Positions 15,404-16,047 of a stretch of DNA of 16,047 nucleotides are shown piece after piece. Source of the stretch: Candidatus Sodaliphilus fimicaballi (GTDB taxonomy: Bacteria; Bacteroidota; Bacteroidia; Bacteroidales; Muribaculaceae); NCBI GenBank assembly GCA_018065165.1, contig JAGHTV010000507.1, forward strand, positions 1 through 16,047, given 5' to 3'. How positions within the stretch are numbered: position 1 is the first letter of the stretch; every line of letters starts with the position of its first letter. Below the pieces are notes generated by a model, which saw only the letters and a list, made by a program, of their open reading frames with translations, made no database searches and was not told the origin of the DNA. The translations under genes were made by a program, and so were the position numbers.

Positions 15404-16047
15404 CGTTCAATGTGGTTTTTGATGCGTTGCGTGATGCGAGCGCGAAGGCGCCCAAGATTTTCTTTGAAATAAGTTTTGAAGGTGTCGATGTGGCGTGTAC
15501 GCTTCTGCTCGGCAATCTCGTCAATCTTAATCAGGATGCCTGTTTCCTCAACTTTGCCAAACTCATGGTTGATGGCCGTGCCAAACACCTTCATTGTGGG
15601 CGACAGCGCCATGTAGGCGTTGACTAGCGGTGGTATGTTGATGCCGTGACTGCGCACAAAGGCGTTGAGCGTCTTGTAATCGGCCTTGAAGTCGTTTCCT
15701 GTGAAGAAATCGTCGCCACCCCGTTTCACGCCTGTAAGGGGTTCCATGGGAGTCACTAGCTTGTCGTTGTCGGGGAAATAGACACGCAGGAACTCCAAGA
15801 GGCGGTCGCGGCACTCGCGATTGTAGCTGGGGTACATTGTCATCTTGCCAAAGAAGTATTGAACCTCGGGGTGAATGACGCTCAAGGCTCCCAGTCCGTC
15901 CCACAGGTTGTCTAGGGCATACAAGGCCTTGTTGCCAGCACGAGTCGATTGGTACTCAAGGCTCACAAACGAGCGGCCCAACTCTATGGTGTGGGGCAGA
16001 TACTCGTCGACAAACTGTTGCGAGAAGTTGAACATGTGGCCCATAGC
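15400..16047 (-). CDS. glsB: GlsB/hemolysin-type N-acyltransferase, C-terminal part
   Basis: The frame is open to the right edge (16047), so the start and probably the first third lie outside the window; about 215 residues are present, against roughly 320 expected for the family. The ATG at 16044 is probably internal. Seen: IELGRSFVSLEYQ, the conserved acyl-CoA/acyl-ACP-binding region of the OlsB/hemolysin GNAT family, followed by GKMTMYPSYNRECRDRLLEFLRVYFPD and ALSPTMKVFGTAINHEFGKVEETGILI. In Bacteroides such a protein (GlsB) N-acylates glycine to make glycine lipids; ornithine lipid synthesis (OlsB) is the related alternative. The C-terminus is strongly basic (RLRARITQRIKNHIER), suiting membrane association. 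It overlaps the Wzi-like gene by ATGA. The glsB name rests on family resemblance only. Confidence 0.75.
   Translation of the reverse strand, partial: AMGHMFNFSQQFVDEYLPHTIELGRSFVSLEYQSTRAGNKALYALDNLWDGLGALSVIHPEVQYFFGKMTMYPSYNRECRDRLLEFLRVYFPDNDKLVTPMEPLTGVKRGGDDFFTGNDFKADYKTLNAFVRSHGINIPPLVNAYMALSPTMKVFGTAINHEFGKVEETGILIKIDEIAEQKRTRHIDTFKTYFKENLGRLRARITQRIKNHIER

Overview
The window looks like chromosomal DNA from a Bacteroidales bacterium (Prevotellaceae, Muribaculaceae or Bacteroidaceae type). The reasons are the gene families present (a Nudix-type sugar regulator next to xylB-xylA-xylE, long-form IspG, a Bacteroidetes-style Wzi barrel, a GlsB-like acyltransferase), promoters of the Bacteroidetes form TTTG / TAnnTTTG, and A-rich leaders without Shine-Dalgarno sequences. 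I cannot fix the genus by eye. No rRNA, tRNA, CRISPR array, transposase or phage gene was seen.

Region 1 (1-4459, minus strand) is a xylose catabolism unit read right to left: a Nudix/winged-helix regulator (xylR-like), xylulokinase xylB, xylose isomerase xylA and the sugar:H+ symporter xylE, which runs off the left edge. Only the regulator has a convincing promoter. The three gaps between genes are each about 110-120 bases and hold short self-complementary or tandem repeats. Region 2 (4662-7095, minus) is an O-acylation pair: an MBOAT membrane acyltransferase followed 12 bases later by a membrane-anchored SGNH-like protein, with a good promoter at 7064-7095. Region 3 (7178-11732, plus) holds rpoN, a PAP2-like membrane protein, purE and ispG, closely packed and probably read largely together. 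It ends at a 12-bp bidirectional hairpin terminator at 11759-11789.

Region 4 (11812-13215, minus) is a multipass membrane protein of GT-C appearance, convergent with ispG. Region 5 (13371-16047, minus) is an envelope operon entering from the right edge: the C-terminal two thirds of a GlsB/hemolysin-type N-acyltransferase, a Wzi-like outer-membrane barrel and a small lipocalin-like lipoprotein. Both junctions are 4-base ATGA overlaps.

The genes are mostly ordinary. The unexplained material is in the gaps: almost every larger intergenic space is built from degenerate short repeated words, each gap with its own flavour. Two gaps of the xyl operon carry the same 15+3+15 CTAG-rich design in opposite orientation. 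Two distant gaps (3534-3640 and 13255-13373) carry the same three word families in the same order. Protein-level oddities are a PurE lacking the usual second active-site His, a PAP2-like protein with an altered third motif, and a Nudix box lacking two catalytic Glu residues.
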